The notes beneath the pieces are model-generated. The model was not told the origin of the DNA, searched no databases, and worked only from the letters and a program-made list of their open reading frames with translations. A DNA stretch of 64,000 nucleotides from Myoxocephalus aenaeus (taxonomy: Eukaryota > Chordata > Actinopteri > Perciformes > Cottidae), in NCBI GenBank assembly GCA_038501785.1, contig JBAMJR010000329.1, positions 3,343,501-3,407,500 of the forward strand. Reading direction: 5' to 3'. Both the position numbers and the translations under genes were made by a program. Below are positions 42,552 through 56,400 of the stretch, piece after piece. Every line of letters begins with the position of its first letter. Within the stretch, counting starts at the first letter, position 1.

Positions 42552-44904
42552 GGATCACAAGCCACACGGGTCGGGACCAACAACATCATGTCAAGTGGAG
42601 CTGATAACTGTATAAACACAATAATTCTCATTTTGTTTGAACACCAACCAAACATCAGTTGCAGCTTGTTCCAACAGAAGTAAGAGGATATTTTATTTAG
42701 CTTTTTATAAGTCAATAGGGATGTCGACTCTCATAAAAGCTCATTGGTATCAGCTGTGGGGAGATTATCTCAACTCAGAGAGCAGATCTGTGGCCGCATC
42801 ATTGTCGCGTGGAAGTCCAGTTGTTTGGACCTCCTGTGTGCAGCCCAGAGAGCCTGGGATATAACACAAAAACAAACACTCCCAAGGTCACAATAGTGGC
42901 ATTTTAATCACCATCGGCCAGCCAAAGAGGTAATTGCTGGAGCCATGCCGTCAGTACTCTGAGGATTTACAAAGAAAGATCTAAAAGGAGAAGCACGCTT
43001 CCACACAATAGCTGGAAAGCAGGAGTGCGGCGGTGTTTTCCTCTGTCAGAGGGCTGGCCGGCCTGTTTTGTAAGCACTTCCATCCTGTGAAAGCCCCCGT
43101 AGACCTCCACCTGCTAGCTCACTGCAAAAGTCTGCGGCTTGTTGCTTCTCAGAGAGCGGCGAGCCAGCCTCTCCCCCTCATTTCACTGGCGCCAGCGCTC
43201 AATGGGCCCTGCACTTTGATTATTTGTGTTAACAGTTAATTTAGCACCACAGACACATGTGCCAAAGCTGGCTTCACTTCCTCATGCATCACCAACAAAT
43301 GTGACTTTTATGAGTTCCTTTTCACGGGGCCACCCCCCAAACCCCCCACCCCACCCCCCTTCTTAGACTCAGTTCTCGCCTGTCGACTCACTCTGCAAAC
43401 CCTCCGTGGACCGAGTCCCCCACACCGCACCGCACCACACACGTACTCACACTCACCCCCGCAGACACCATCTCCTCACCTCCTCTTACCTCTCCTCTTT
43501 CCTCACCCCTCACCCCCCCACCCCCATCTCACATTTTCCAAACCTCCCCGCCTCCACTCGCTTATTTCGTTGGTTCAGCCTTAATCTCTTCCACATCTTG
43601 CCCGGGAGAGTTATTTCTGGCTCCTCTGTTCCCAATGTTTGCATTATCGGGAATACATTTCATGTCAATTTATTCGTTGGTTAAATACCACAAAAGAGTC
43701 ACTCGTTTTGGGAGATTTGAACTGCAGTTGAAAAGAATGCTTACCCCCCCCCCCACCCACCACCCACCACCCAAAGGAGGGTCTTCTCTGCAATTTTCTG
43801 ATGCTTTCCATTTTGGATCAGAGCTTACAAAAATAACCGCTCAGAGGGAATAAAAAAAAATAACTGTTTCATACAGTGAGCTCACTTAAAAAGACGTTAC
43901 ACACCGCAGAGAGCGGATACCTTATTGCATCTGATGATCAAATGGCGTCCATCGTCCAGACTCCTGGCCGAGAACGGAACCGCGTCTTAAGCGTTTCAGA
44001 TATTTTAGTCAAACCTGCGAGCGTGACCCGGCGCTCCGTCGGTGTTAGGTGACACAAAGATATAATCTGCATTTATGAAAACCTCTACCCTCAATACCAA
44101 TGTGGAGCCAGAGTCTGGTGGGTAGTGGAGGGGGGTGGGGGGGGAACTTTGTCAATGCCTACTTAGCTTCGACATTGATACTTACAGACTGGGAGAGAAC
44201 AGTGCTGAGGGAGCACAAACTCGCCGCACGCCGATGAGCTCATGCCAGGGCTATGCAAGCAGAAGGCCACAGGAGCCATGGAAATATTTGGACATCTATT
44301 TCGCTCCCCCGCTTGTCTGTAGCGCAATCCAGTACATCATCTTTCGTGGTCGAGAGACACGTTTTCAAGTGGCCGGGGGCAGAACCTTAAAAGGTCCGGT
44401 CTTGCAATTTCAATTTTTTTTGTTTTTGTATTGTGTCACTGCATTTCAGCTACTCAGCAGGAGCAAAGTGAAGACCGCAGCCCCGACGCCGCAGATTCTT
44501 CTTCATTAATTCTCCATCCTGTGCCACGCAGCCTATAACCGCTCCGGCGTTGATTCACGATCAGAGGTAACCGTAATGGCGAGGCCTGTTTTCAACTCAA
44601 GGGAAACGGTCCCCCCGCTGGTTTTGATGAAGCGCCGTCGTTCACGTGTGTGTTGGAACCGGCCAGTGGAAACATGACAACATCTCATGTCATTGTTTTT
44701 TTTTTTTTCTTCTAACTGAGCTCACAGAAAAAAACTTTCCTTTGGATTATATTTCATCTCTTTAGGAGATGTTTTTAGCTGGCAGCAGGTGAATTATCCC
44801 ACCGCTGTTTAGCATTCAGCAGTGTGTGAATGATTAATGAATGGTTCATAACAACAGAATGTTGTAAACAGATTTAACTTCAGGGATGGCAACATAAGTC
44901 GATC
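42552..44904. other. Gene-free stretch
   Basis: No recognised gene. 42890-43290 is unique, moderately G+C-rich, with open chance frames; 43330-43550 is C-rich and pyrimidine-biased; 43745-43775 is a CCCACC run. No splice-bounded coding segment that I can identify as a protein. Confidence 0.5.
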
Positions 44905-45065
44905 TCCACCACTTTGGTACCGACTGAAATATCTCAACAAACATTGGATGGATTGTTATTTTGTACGGACATTCACGGTGCCCAGAGGATGAACCCTACT
45001 GACTTTGGTGATCTCGACTTTACCCTTATCTTAACTATGGGATGGATTCCCATGAAATTGAAATG
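44905..45065 (+). repeat. Repeat family D, copy 2 (left part)
   Basis: CCACCACTTTGGTACCGACT, GAAATATCTCAACAAACATT, GGATGGATTG, GACATTCACGGTGCCCAGAG and CTGACTTTGGTGATC follow the same order as the family copy at 36776-36976. Confidence 0.65.
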
Positions 45066-46079
45066 CATTCATTCGCTCAGTATTCATCTATCAAGTGATG
45101 AATACTTCAAAATGTCCTTCTATACCATTAGAACTACATTATACTGTGTTATAAACCAGTTAGAAGTTTATTTTTGTCCGGTATATTGTTGACAAGTTTA
45201 CCATACAGTACTCCACAATACATGTACACTGCTACAAGACAATTGTATACATGTAATGTATGTTTTATACTTTTTTTGTGACATCTCTATATTGATAGCA
45301 ATATAGCAATAACATTTATACTTTGAGGGTAATTGTCTTATTCATAGCTAACATTTGCTTGCTGGCTAACGGTAGCGTAGCTCCAATGGAACATATCATG
45401 AAACACTTTCTCACTTTGTTGGTGCTGGTGCACATACATTTGGGGATCTGGAGGAGCTCCCAACCCACAAACTGTGAAATAAGACAACCCAGTCATTTTC
45501 TTTGTGGGCTGCCGAGGTCAGAAAACATGTGATTTAACAAGTCACATGCATTTCATTAGAATAAACTGGTTTTAAACATTAAAGCACGACAACATGTTCT
45601 CGTAGAAATACAAAATATAAGTATGAGCCTGAGAGTGAGCATGTTATTTCCCCTTTAAGTTAGCGAAGGTGCCAAGTAGCATAGCTTCAAGACATTGACT
45701 AATAGAATGCTGCATATCCGGTTTCCTCACCTCGAAGTCTATGTTTTTTTCAAATAGGTTTTAGGTTAGACGTCCGAAATAAGGTCTATAGATTTTAACA
45801 CTTTGTTAAATGTCCCTCTTGTGAATTTTGAAACTTTTTAACGCGTCTTCAAAAAAGGCACTATCGTGGTGCAGTCCGTTTACAGCCTACCGTTTTACTT
45901 CAGTCACGAGATTATCCTGCTGAACAAGAAGGGAAGAAGCGCTTTTTTGTCATCCCTGCAGCTCTGTATATTTGCAAATTTGATAAGGAAAATTACAAAG
46001 AAAAGAAAAGTGACATTCAAATAATCAATTAAAATTATCCCCACCGTCACCAGTTGCATCATTACTAAATGCATTCATC
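45066..46079. other. Gene-free stretch
   Basis: No recognised gene; AT-rich with TAGC-type phrases near 45350-45370 and 45660-45690. Confidence 0.5.
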
Positions 46080-46217
46080 TAAAGTATTCTAAAACTGTTA
46101 CTTTTGGTGCTTATTGTATAGTTTGATGTTAATACTTTTGTACTTTTAGTTAAAAAAAAACTAAACTGTCGTAGTTTTACTTCAGTAAAAGCTCTGCGTA
46201 CTTCTTCCACCTCTGAT
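46080..46217. repeat. Repeat family C, copy 3 (one end)
   Basis: TTTTACTTCAGTAAAAGCTC then TGCGTACTTCTTCCACCTCT matches the terminal phrase of the teleost AGTAACTAAGTAC repeat family. Confidence 0.6.
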
Positions 46218-46392
46218 AAAATATCCTTACAGCTCCTTAGAACTACATGTGTGATATAAAGTGTCTATTAAGGGTTTATATACTGCCTATAAATGCTGTT
46301 AAAAGGGTTCAAATAAAGTGCTACTCCACTGAAGCAAACCAAATGAAGATATCACCTCTAAAAACCTGTGAAGAAGTCTTCATCCTCATTCC

Positions 46393-46395
<3 letters not shown>

Positions 46396-46430
<35 letters not shown>
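46396..46430. repeat. (CA)n microsatellite
   Basis: About 17 CA units. Confidence 0.97.
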
Positions 46431-46905
46431 GGTGAGAGGATGACAAAGTCAACCCTCGGGTGTTGGAGGGGGAGTCACGGGGGAGTGCTCTCAGAGACAC
46501 TCGGCTGACCGGGCCTTCTGCACGCAGCTCCGGGATTCCCTCCTCTTCCTTCCCAGTATTGTCTCACATCCTGCAGGGCTCTCCTGTCCTCTGCGGCCGT
46601 CGCTGCCACAATAGCATCGGCGGGCACCGGGCACTGAGGGGTGACCAGAGGGACGCCAGCAGTCCGCCTGACAGGATGTGACACACTTCTCTCAACAATT
46701 AATGAGTACAAAAGAAGCGGATGACACGACATGACGGCTTAGCGTGGCACTTCGGGCCTTAATGGCTCGCTGAGTGGCATCTTCACACCCGGCCCGTCAC
46801 ACTCGTGCCCAATGATGGGGACGCGGGAAAGAAGGACGAGCCGGACGCTTTTATTCAACGAGAGGTCGCGCACTTGGAGGACATTATGCAATAAGATGAG
46901 AAAAT

Positions 46906-47030
46906 GGTGGTGGAGAGTAGCCAAGTACTGTACTTGAAGTATTTCCATTTAATTTAAATGTGTATTTCAACAGAAAATGTGCCTATTGTACCTTTTACTC
47001 CACTATATATTCATTTGACAGGTTTTCATT
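46906..47030. repeat. Repeat family C, copy 4
   Basis: TGGTGGAGAGTAGCCAAGTA, CTGTACTTGAAGTATTTCCA and CCTTTTACTCCACTATATAT reproduce the left end of the family. Confidence 0.65.
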
Positions 47031-49497
47031 GAGATTGTCCATGCAAAAACTGCACAACAGCATGAAAAGTAAGTATACCAGGTACAAAAAAAAGAATACT
47101 CCATTCTCCAATATATTATTCTTGAAACCTAAGCACATTTTGCTGCTAACACTTGTGTTTAAGTACAATCTGAACACAAAGCTCGAGGCTAGCCCGTAGC
47201 TATGGAGGAGAATTTACTGCAACTGCCTTTGATAAAACCGCAAATTCGTCCAAAATATCCTGAAATAACGAATAAAAACAGCATTGCCATTACGAATGTC
47301 AAAGCAAAGACAAAGAGACGCAACATTTTACAAACAAGTATTGATACCCCTCCAAGGGACTTCTCTGGCCTCGGTAACTTTCTGCCTCCTCTGGCGTTTG
47401 CCGACTGCGAACAGCAGCTTTCTCAATATTAATAATAATATTACCGATGGCACCGCTGAAAGAGAGGGATTAGTGCTCATACTGCCGAATGAGAAGTCAC
47501 CGCTTGGCTGGTATACATGTGGGATTTGACTTTTCTTTAAACACAGCAAATGGGAAGCCAAAAATCTTTTTCATTTAAGAGCAATTAAGTGGATCCCAGA
47601 ATCACTGGCTCCAGCACGCCGCCGAGGCTTTTTTCTTCTTTTTTTTCTTCTTTTTTTACTCTTGGTTTTATTACCCATTTCCTCTCCCTTGCGCCAGCAG
47701 AAGGAATGCTCACTTTTTCTCTCACAAAGCCACATTTCCAACGCCAGAATCACACAGGGACCACCATGATTAAGTGCAAGCCAGTGCTTCCCTAAACATG
47801 TGAGACATTATGGACCCCCCCTCCCCTCCACCGCCTCAAAACACTGGAGAAGTGTTATGTTCCAACATTTATGTGAAGTAATTAAAAACATCCACCAGTA
47901 ATTTAATAGTTCTCACCAAGTAGAGACATGAAGTCTACACAGTTTTTTCACTCTGTATAAATAACCTGGAATGCAGTGAGTACACAGCTCCTTGCTTCTT
48001 TTTTTTTTCCTCTTCCTGCTTTTTGCAACATTTTGTAAGAAGCCCTGTTCTGTGTCGCTCTGACCCGAGAAGAAGGTTGAGCAAGTCACAAGCGACGCGC
48101 TGCCTTTTGAATTCACGTCGCACATAGCGGGGGGATCCATACATCACAAACGCTGACAGCAGATTCAAATCAAAGCGCTCCTATAACTTCTCTCGCTCTA
48201 ACATCAGTGAGCATAAAAATGACCTCAAGTGCTCGCTGCCGCAGCGTATCCTGATGCGGATGCTTCTGTGAAGTGCATGTCAATAACCCGGAGAGCCGGC
48301 AGGGCAGCAGACATGTGGTTCCAATCCGTCTCTTTTTCTCACAGCGAGGAGGAGGAGGAGGAGGAGGAGGAGGAGGCCATTCATTTATCTCACTGTAAAC
48401 ACAGCACCCCCCCCCCCAAAAAAAAACTGTCCACGTGGGTAATTATCTTAAGCAAACAGTGTTATTGATACTGATTATCTTTTTAGAATACGTGAATAAA
48501 ATACTCATGAGTTTATATGCAATATTTGGATCCAAACCGTGAGCGTAGTCCTACAAGGCGGTTCGTCTCTAGAATGTCAGTCGGAGAGTAATCTGGCGTT
48601 AAAGACTCCGGGGAAGGTGAACGACATAACTCATATTTTTGGCGAAGAAAATCACATTTCATTAGACTTGTGGCCAATTTTCTTGCTTTGACTTCTCTAC
48701 TTGTTTGTGACTGAAGGGTAAAAGAGGAAAGATGAGGCCGCACTAATCAACTTTGTTATATTAATAAATACTAAATGTGACGGTGGGGTCATTTTCTGTG
48801 ATGAGGTCGCAGAGGAGAAGCGCCCAATTTAACACTTCCACAAAGCTGTTCACATTTTAAGCTCATCGTTTTGCTTTCGTGCCTCCTAACTTTACCGTTT
48901 TCCCTCAGGAGTTGGTTGAGAACAAAACGGAGCTAAAAGAGAGTGAACGCGTCTGCCGATGAGCGCTAATGTTGCTCGTCTGCTAACGTGCTCAAAACAG
49001 ACACTTCCACCCAGGACATCGCTGATCGTGTGTCCCTTTGCGAAAGTCAGCGTTGACTTTATGCACGTTACGTAAGAGAGTTATGCTAGTTATGTTATTG
49101 TTTTTAAACACAGCCCATGATCTTTTTTTTTCAAACCTTAAACAAGTAACGTTAGTTGTGTTGCCTAAAGCTAACCAACGTAAACGTGACACTGTGATAC
49201 GAGGCCGATATGAAGCTAATAATGCGGTTTCAGGAACGTCGACATTCGACGTAGGCGTGGTTCGCAGAAGCGTACCATGCCAACGTTTAGTTGTTTTTGG
49301 GTAACTAGGTGGAAGATAGACTCGGCGCAGTAAGCTACATAATGATTAAATAAATTCGGAGCATCTCAAAGATCGCTGCAGACATGGAGCTCGTGTTGCT
49401 TATCTGTGTTTTCAGGGTTTATTATCATATGGATACTTGTTCTTGTAGGTTCTATGTATTAGGAATTGGATTATGCGACCTTTGCACATACAACAAA
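47031..49497. other. Gene-free stretch
   Basis: No recognised gene. Contains T/C-rich tracts (47627-47660, 47998-48010), a (GAG)n run at 48346-48376, a C-run then A-run at 48407-48426, and AT-rich unique sequence. Confidence 0.5.
48346..48376. repeat. (GAG)n trinucleotide repeat
   Basis: About ten GAG units. Confidence 0.95.
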
Positions 49498-49835
49498 TTA
49501 CCGTACATTTCGGGTTACAAGCCGCTCCTACGGCTGATCAGTGTCCCCGCTGTAGCAAGCTAGTAGCGCTGCTAGCTAGCGCTGCTAGCTAGCGCTTCTG
49601 CTGCTACCGGCCACTGCTGCTGCTACTGCCCGCTGCTGCTGCTACTGCCCGCGTTCCCTCTGCCCAAGTCGGGTGTCGAGCCTGGTCCCGCTACCTTCGG
49701 TGGTTTTCAGGGAGCTAGCGGAAGTTAGCGGGGAAGTGACGGAGCGCTAGCAGGAGCCCCAGCTGGCTACAGCGGGGAGCTAACGGGGACACTGACCGAA
49801 GGTAGTAGCGGCTTGTAACCCGAAATTTACGGTAA
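49498..49835. mobile_element. Inverted-repeat DNA element, 338 bp, with about 34-bp terminal repeats
   Basis: The left end TTACCGTACATTTCGGGTTA ... CAAGCCGCTCCTAC is matched by the right end read inverted, with two mismatches in 34 bp. Inner arms share CAGTGTCCCCG and CCGCTGTAGC. The centre is G+C-rich with GCTAGC and CTGCTGCTACTGCC repeats. No coding potential. The superfamily is uncertain: I cannot define the target duplication, because flanks and ends are both A/T-rich and palindromic. Confidence 0.8.
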
Positions 49836-50932
49836 ATAAGAAAGCACCAACATCTTATGTCAGATCCTAACTTCAAAGTTATCATTTTGTATGTAGTTTA
49901 TTATTTTTGGGATATTATTTGACTTTGCGTAATATTATTAATGCTTTCTCACCTAATCTCCTGCATCTTTACATTCACTTCTTGTGTCATCCTTTACATT
50001 TGTGCCGTTCTGTGCGACTTAATCTCCTCCCTTTCACCTCAACTAAACTAAACCTTTTGTCATATTTGGTTTTTAATCTGAAGCCACGCACTATACGAGC
50101 TCTCCTCTCCGTAAAACTCTGAATGCAAGTTATGACAAGGCTTTAAAGAATGGTAACACTGTGAGGTTTCTCAGGAAGACAGACGCATTCTCCCTTCAGT
50201 GGCCATAAAGAAGACAAAGCTTTATACAGTATCAACAGACGCGAGACGCAACCTTTTGGCCCTTTGGGGCAAGAGGTGAGCGCTCTGGGAGCGGAGGCCT
50301 GGTTCCAGCAGTCTGCCGGCAGACGAGACGTACGTATGTCCTCCTCACCGCATTCCTTCCCGTCTTAGATCACCGAACAGCTCTCTCTCCGGCTCTCCGC
50401 CTTCATCCCCTTCCAACCCAAAGCAATAGAACTCTTTATTTTCACCCGGATGGCGGCTCATACAGAAACCAAAATAACCCGGGTGGGTACAAGTGTAATA
50501 GCTTCAGCTAGAGCTTTTGTGCAGGTGCACGTTTGAAATTCAGATTAGTCTGATGGGGCTGGAGGCTTAAATAGTCAAGGGAGGAGTTCCTACTTCTATT
50601 TAAATGAGATGCTCAACAAAAAAAAGAAGAGAAGTCACCATTAGGAAAAAAGTTCAGAGAAGTTTGCTCTGGAAATACATATGGTGAATAAAGGAATAAG
50701 CTGCATGCGTAACCTGGGGCTGTGTCTTTCATATTTGGGGGATGACTGTCCTGCAACACAAGCCACTTCTGATTTCATATTCATGACTTCCGAGAGGAGA
50801 GAGGAGAGGGGGACAAGACAACAAGCAAGCAAGGAGAGTATAGCGGATGGAAGTTAGGCCCCGTACACTGTCACATCCAGAAAGTCAAATCTCATCTTGC
50901 TCAGACTGAGGAAGAGTGAGGTCATCCTCCTC

Positions 50933-50975
50933 AGCAGGCAGGCAGGCAGACAGGCAGGCAGGCAGGCAGGCAGGC
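50933..50975. repeat. (GGCA)n microsatellite
   Basis: About ten GGCA units with one GACA variant. Confidence 0.95.
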
Positions 50976-51390
50976 GCTGGCTCATCTCACGCCCACGCAC
51001 ATGCACACAGATTGAAATAAGGAATCGTGCCTGCTTGAAGGGATTTAACGGCTACACAATACAAACGCGGCCTTAGTTATCTGGCAACGTGCACAACCAC
51101 AATGGCCCCATCAGGACACGCGGGGACGCCGGCTAAGAGCCTTTTGGAACAGTAGCCTCCGAGCAGCCGGGGCGCTGTTCCCCTGCAGCACGCTGAGATT
51201 TTTTTTTTTTTAAAGGAATAATGACAGCCTGCACAAATGAAGCCTGGAAGCATCACGGTGGCCGTCATGTCCTCTAAACAGAAGAGCCCCGTCGAGGACA
51301 TGCGCGAGTGCGGAGCGCCCTCTAGGGGCCAGAGCGTGGAGCTGGTTGGACATGAGAGGCAGTCAAGCGTTCACATCAAAAGTTCACCCT

Positions 51391-51523
51391 ATGCAAATGA
51401 GGGGTTTGGAAATAGAAATAGTTAAAATTAGTGACTTTTGATATGCAAATGCTGCAGAAATTCACAATCCAAGCATGTTTTTTTTTTTTTTTTTTCTGTT
51501 TATGTTGCTTTTCTCATGCAAAT
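51391..51523. promoter_or_regulatory. Cluster of three perfect octamer (ATGCAAAT) motifs
   Basis: ATGCAAAT occurs at 51391-51398, 51443-51450 and 51516-51523. The second and third share the longer ATGCAAATGC(T/A)GCA and flank a poly-T tract. The octamer is the classical POU-factor site. Enhancer function is inferred only. Confidence 0.35.
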
Positions 51524-53114
51524 GCAGCATTCTTATTCATCTTAAGTGAAGCATTCGGAGACAAGACGCCTCTGTGGCTCTATTCATCTTCATGCAAAGT
51601 CAGCGGCTTCTGAGATTTAAAACAAATTACGTGACCCCGGTGAGAAATGTAGGGCACTTCTGAATCAACGACGCCGAGCTCTACGAACACGGCGCACCGA
51701 CGAGTAGAGGGAACGAGGCCGACAGACGTTTGCTCATTTCAGGCCCCCCGAGACAAGACGGGCGGCCCGGAGTCAGCAGGGAGGTGATATATGACACCCG
51801 GAGGTCACGCGGGTCGAATGTGGAAGCCACCACAGTTCATCATGTTTATGAGTCTCACGCAGACACAAACGTCTTGAAGCCTTGAACGCTTTTGAGGACA
51901 GAGTTGTGCTTTGCTTTGCATAAAAAAGGGGGCCCAGGCGGCTGTCAAGAATTCAACAACCATTCAGAAAAAGGAGGAAAATTAAATGTCAGTCGAAGGA
52001 CTTGACTGATGGCACATCAGTGTTTTGCGACTGGACCATCAAATGCTAATCCTTCCAGAATAGGGTCTGTGCCAGTGGATAAAGGAATGTAAATAGCCAA
52101 AAATACCCTAAAATACCCCCATTAACCGTCCCTCACAGACCAGCCACTCTCCCGGGTCATTACTGGAACAAAGAACGTGGGCTTGCTCAATTTTCCTGGT
52201 AAATAGGGTTTAAAATGTTCAATTCAAAAGATGCTTCGCCAACTTAATGTTCAGCAATGCACAAAAATGCTAAACGGATAAACAAGCTGAGCGTACTAAA
52301 AGACAAGACCACGCCATCTGCAGTGAATTCCCTTAATCAAACCGCTGCAACGCAACAAAAAGGTCACAGAGGGAACGGCACCGGTGCTTTTCACTGGATA
52401 TCTACCGGCAAATACTGTGCAGCGATTACGCACCAAAATAAGAAGAATTGGGGCGACAGCATGACACGGTTTGGATGGACGATCAAATCGTAAAAGAAAC
52501 CGGCTCGTCCATTTCATAAATATCTCACCAAATGAGAATCGGAGTGTGTAATAAATGGCATTTTGATCATGCATCTCAAATATCTGCAGTGTGGCATCAC
52601 CCAGCAGTTTCATTAAGCTGGTTTTCTGTTACATGACCCAACAGAATAACGCATGACGGTGCAGTACTTGTCAGCCGAGGCCCCCTTGTGGCTGAACTGG
52701 TGAGTGCAGGTGCAGCCGGAGAGTCAAATAAACGTCACGCTTGCGATTGATTTCTTTTTTTTGTTGCAGACAGTGATTTTAATTACAGAAAAAAATCACA
52801 AGTTCATACACCTGCCATTTTCACTGGAAGTTAAATGCAAGGGTTTCAGAACAGAACAGGCTTCAACGTCTGTTACATGTCAAAGAGCTGCAGAACAGAA
52901 ACATGGCATTGTGTCAAATACAGAAATATATTTATACATGTATACATATATATATAAATATATGTCTTACCTTGTGACACTACTTTGAGATTACAGCCAC
53001 AGTTAAATACTTAGCAATCAATATTTTAATTAACCTGCTAACAAACAGAAAGACGTGGCTTCTCTTCCACTAGGTATTAGTTACAGAACATGCCGTCAGA
53101 CACACATCTTGCCG

Positions 53115-53120
53115 TTTATT
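53115..53120 (-). promoter_or_regulatory. Probable ube2v2 poly(A) signal
   Basis: AATAAA on the minus strand, about 340 nt past the ube2v2 stop codon, implies a short 3' UTR. Other AT-rich hexamers exist farther downstream, so a longer 3' UTR is possible. Confidence 0.45.
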
Positions 53121-53458
53121 TCAGTGGTCAGTCATTTTCACTTATTGGGACTCTGGTACATTCTCTGCGTGGCGTCATGCTTCCCTCTTAAAGCAACGGA
53201 ACACGTCAAACAGAAATCATTGTCAAAGTAAGTTTTAGTTTTTTTTTTAAAAGGCGGATAACTGTGGTCTTGAAGTCTTTAAACTATTCAGTGCTTAACT
53301 GCAGGGACATTTTCCTTTTCAATGAGCTTATGCAATAAGAAAGTCCAATCTTGGTCTTGCAGACGATATTGTTGATGTGTGAAGTGAGCCTCTTTATGAT
53401 TTTACACGATATTTCTAAGAGTAAGGTTTAAGACAGAGGGTCAAACAATCCATTGAGA

Positions 53459-56400
53459 TTAAGTGCTGTAGGTTTGTCCTTCTGGTGGTTGCGGAAGCTT
53501 CATATTTTCTTTGGACATCATTTGACGCCTTAACTCTTGAAGAATAATTTTAATGCTATAAGAAATCTGCCATTTTGCTAAAACTGGTACGCTACTTGAA
53601 TCCACCTGTGAGACGAGACAAAAAACAACAAAGAAACACCAAATCAGTCATTGGGGACAGGAGCGCCGACAGTGATTTATCTGAAACAATTTGTGAGTTC
53701 AACAAATGATAAAGACACAGAGCAAACGCTCGTTATATGACCGTGGACACTTACCGCCCCGTTGGAATTATCTATCCCATTCATGCTTATTTTCGTTACA
53801 AATTTAACAGTCGGGGACACCTCTGGGTATCTAGATCCACATACCAATCTCAGACTGTATATTCTGTTCTCATAATTGGTCTGGGAAACAAAAAAGAAGA
53901 ACAAAATGTAGACGTCAGTAACAGCATCTAGAATAGTTGACAGTATTCTGCATTGGAGTCCAACGTGCTCCGTCGGCTTACTCTTGCCGGTCCGATGATC
54001 ATGCCCGTCCACCACGTGAGAGTCATGTCATCGTCATTCTCGAGGCCCCAGCTGACTGTGCCGTCGCCGTCGCCCTTCTGCCCTTCTTCAAGCTCCTCCA
54101 ACAAGCGAAAATTGCGTGGAACTTTAATTCCTAAAACAACAAAAATAGAATACGAGTTTAAAGTATACGTCTCTTTTTTCTTTTTCTTCTTCTACTGCTT
54201 GACAAACTCCATAAAAAGACCAAAACCAACAATGACTGGCCATCTGTGTAACCAACACCTGGTATACTGTAGCGTATCACTCTGCGCCATAGACTGTCCA
54301 AAAACTATTACAAATATATATCAGTGAGCATAAGTGGACCGTTGCTTTGACGAAACAAGACATTTGAAAATGTCACTTTGGAAAACTGTGACGGGCACTT
54401 TAAGCTACTTTGTTACGTTTAATTGATTGTTTTATTTAGTAAATAGGACTTAAACGATTCGTTGACTGCTAGAGTCTGCAACTACTTTTACATTTATCGG
54501 TTATTTGCTACATTCAATTATCAAGGAAAAATGTCAAATATTCTGTGGTTACTGCTCTTCAGATGCGAGAGACTTTCAGCTTTTTTTCCTTTGTCAGATC
54601 TTTGAATATTAGGCTAAATATCTTTGCAATTCAGGAAAAACTATGTTCAAATGAGATTGTGACAGACTGAGAAGTTAGGACAGGCAAGGTTTTCTTTTTA
54701 CAATTCACCAATGTTTTGAAGACTAAACATCCTAATCTTTTTTTTTTCCCTCCACAAAAATAATTCCACCCCTAATTGTAAACAATTGTTACTCGAGTTC
54801 TAAAACGGTTGCGTTGATAGTTTCTCTGAAATAGAACTGCGATAAAACATTTTCTCAGTGTTGGCGATGAAAACTGATGCAGACGCATTCCTCTTTCTAA
54901 ATCATAGAAAAGTAATGCTTTCAAAAAGGAGTAAGATTGATGGTTGACACAAAAGCAAATGATGTCCTACGCTATGCACACGTTGCACCAGCATTCAGCA
55001 CATCCTGGTCTACCTACTGTGGCGCTGCATTTAATGTGATACCTTGTTCACAAGATATCCATTTAAGATATCAGATGCTGCTGAAGACCGAAGCGCAATA
55101 CAAATATGCAGTCTTAACGGTTGTTTGTAAACAGTCATGAGATCCGGAGCACACAGGCCTGTACTGCTGATCATTCATGAATGTTTCAGGGAAACAACCA
55201 GTCATCTTATGACCGAGAGTTGAAACGGCTGACTTGATCATAAAACCATTCAAAACTAGTCAGTCAAAGCGTTCAGATGTTGGCATTTAACACGGCCTGA
55301 CGGGGGTGTAACTGATGAACCATTCACAGCTCATGACTGGAGTGCTAGCGGATGAGTGGACAGCACTCAAGTTAACCTCAAACTGCTACTTTTCATAATC
55401 ATGATCTTGAAGACAAATGAAGGACTGTTTCTTAAAAAAGGCCCTGGCACTCTGGCAAAGTACGCGGCTAAAATACTACAATTTTCCCTCCGTCATAAAC
55501 CCGTTCATTTCACCTCCTCCGATCTCAGACGATTTATCACAGTAAGCCTTCACAACCCAAAAAGCAATGATTCACATCTGGTGTGCAATGAAGGATTGAG
55601 CCTTAAGTGGCTCTAACATTTTCTTAAAAGGTATTTGCTCAACAGAGGTTGTTTGATTTCAGTCCTTTATCGACATTCAAACGCTGGTAAAGAGACCAAT
55701 GTTTGCTAGGAATTTTAGTGCACCACTGGTATCAGAGTACATCAGCTAATAAGTAACAAGAAAGTGCTGTTCAGAAATGTGTCAACTACTAGGGCTGAAA
55801 CTCACAAGTATTAACAATCCATCAACAAATCAATTAGCCTGCCAATTGTCTTCTCAGTTCATAATTGCTTGGCCTATAACACGGTCTGAAAACAGTGACA
55901 CATTTCCTAGAGGCCAAAATAATCAAAAGGCTTAAGATGAAACCAAAACCTGAAGATTAATTGGTCTACTGTGATATAAGACAAAGGAAATACCACAAAC
56001 CCTCAGTTTTGATAAACCGCAACCCTCAAATTTTCTTTTTTTTTTTTTTTTTTGCTAAAAGCAAATACGTGATTTAAGTTACTCTAAAATATAAATGGCC
56101 ACTTATTCAAGAACTTCAAAAGCTTTTTGGATCATAAGATTTAAAGACTAATGGCGGGAGCAGATTTGTGCCAGGTAGAAATTAATATGTTTTGTTTAAT
56201 TATGGCACTAACAACTTAAACCTTGCCAGGTTAAAAATTAAATCAGGAGGTTGCACAAACTTGCACTTTCGATTATGAAGTTACTTCCCGTTTATATTTG
56301 CATCCCCGTGATGTGTAGCGAACCTGACAAAGAAAGTACGTTGAACACTGTAAAAAAAAAAACATTATTTTATTTTTCTGTAAGTCTCAAAAGACTTTAT

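Larger units (their letters stand above)
49836..53114. other. Gene-free stretch downstream of ube2v2
   Basis: No recognised gene up to the ube2v2 3' end. Contains a (GGCA)n run (50933-50975), a poly-T tract (51478-51495), three octamer motifs (51391-51523), and AT-rich sequence. The part nearest 53.1 kb could be distal ube2v2 3' UTR. Confidence 0.5.

Noticed and set aside
48307..48400. Glutamate-rich frame through the GAG repeat as a possible acidic protein
   Set aside because: The acidic run comes from the microsatellite; the rest of the frame has no protein character.
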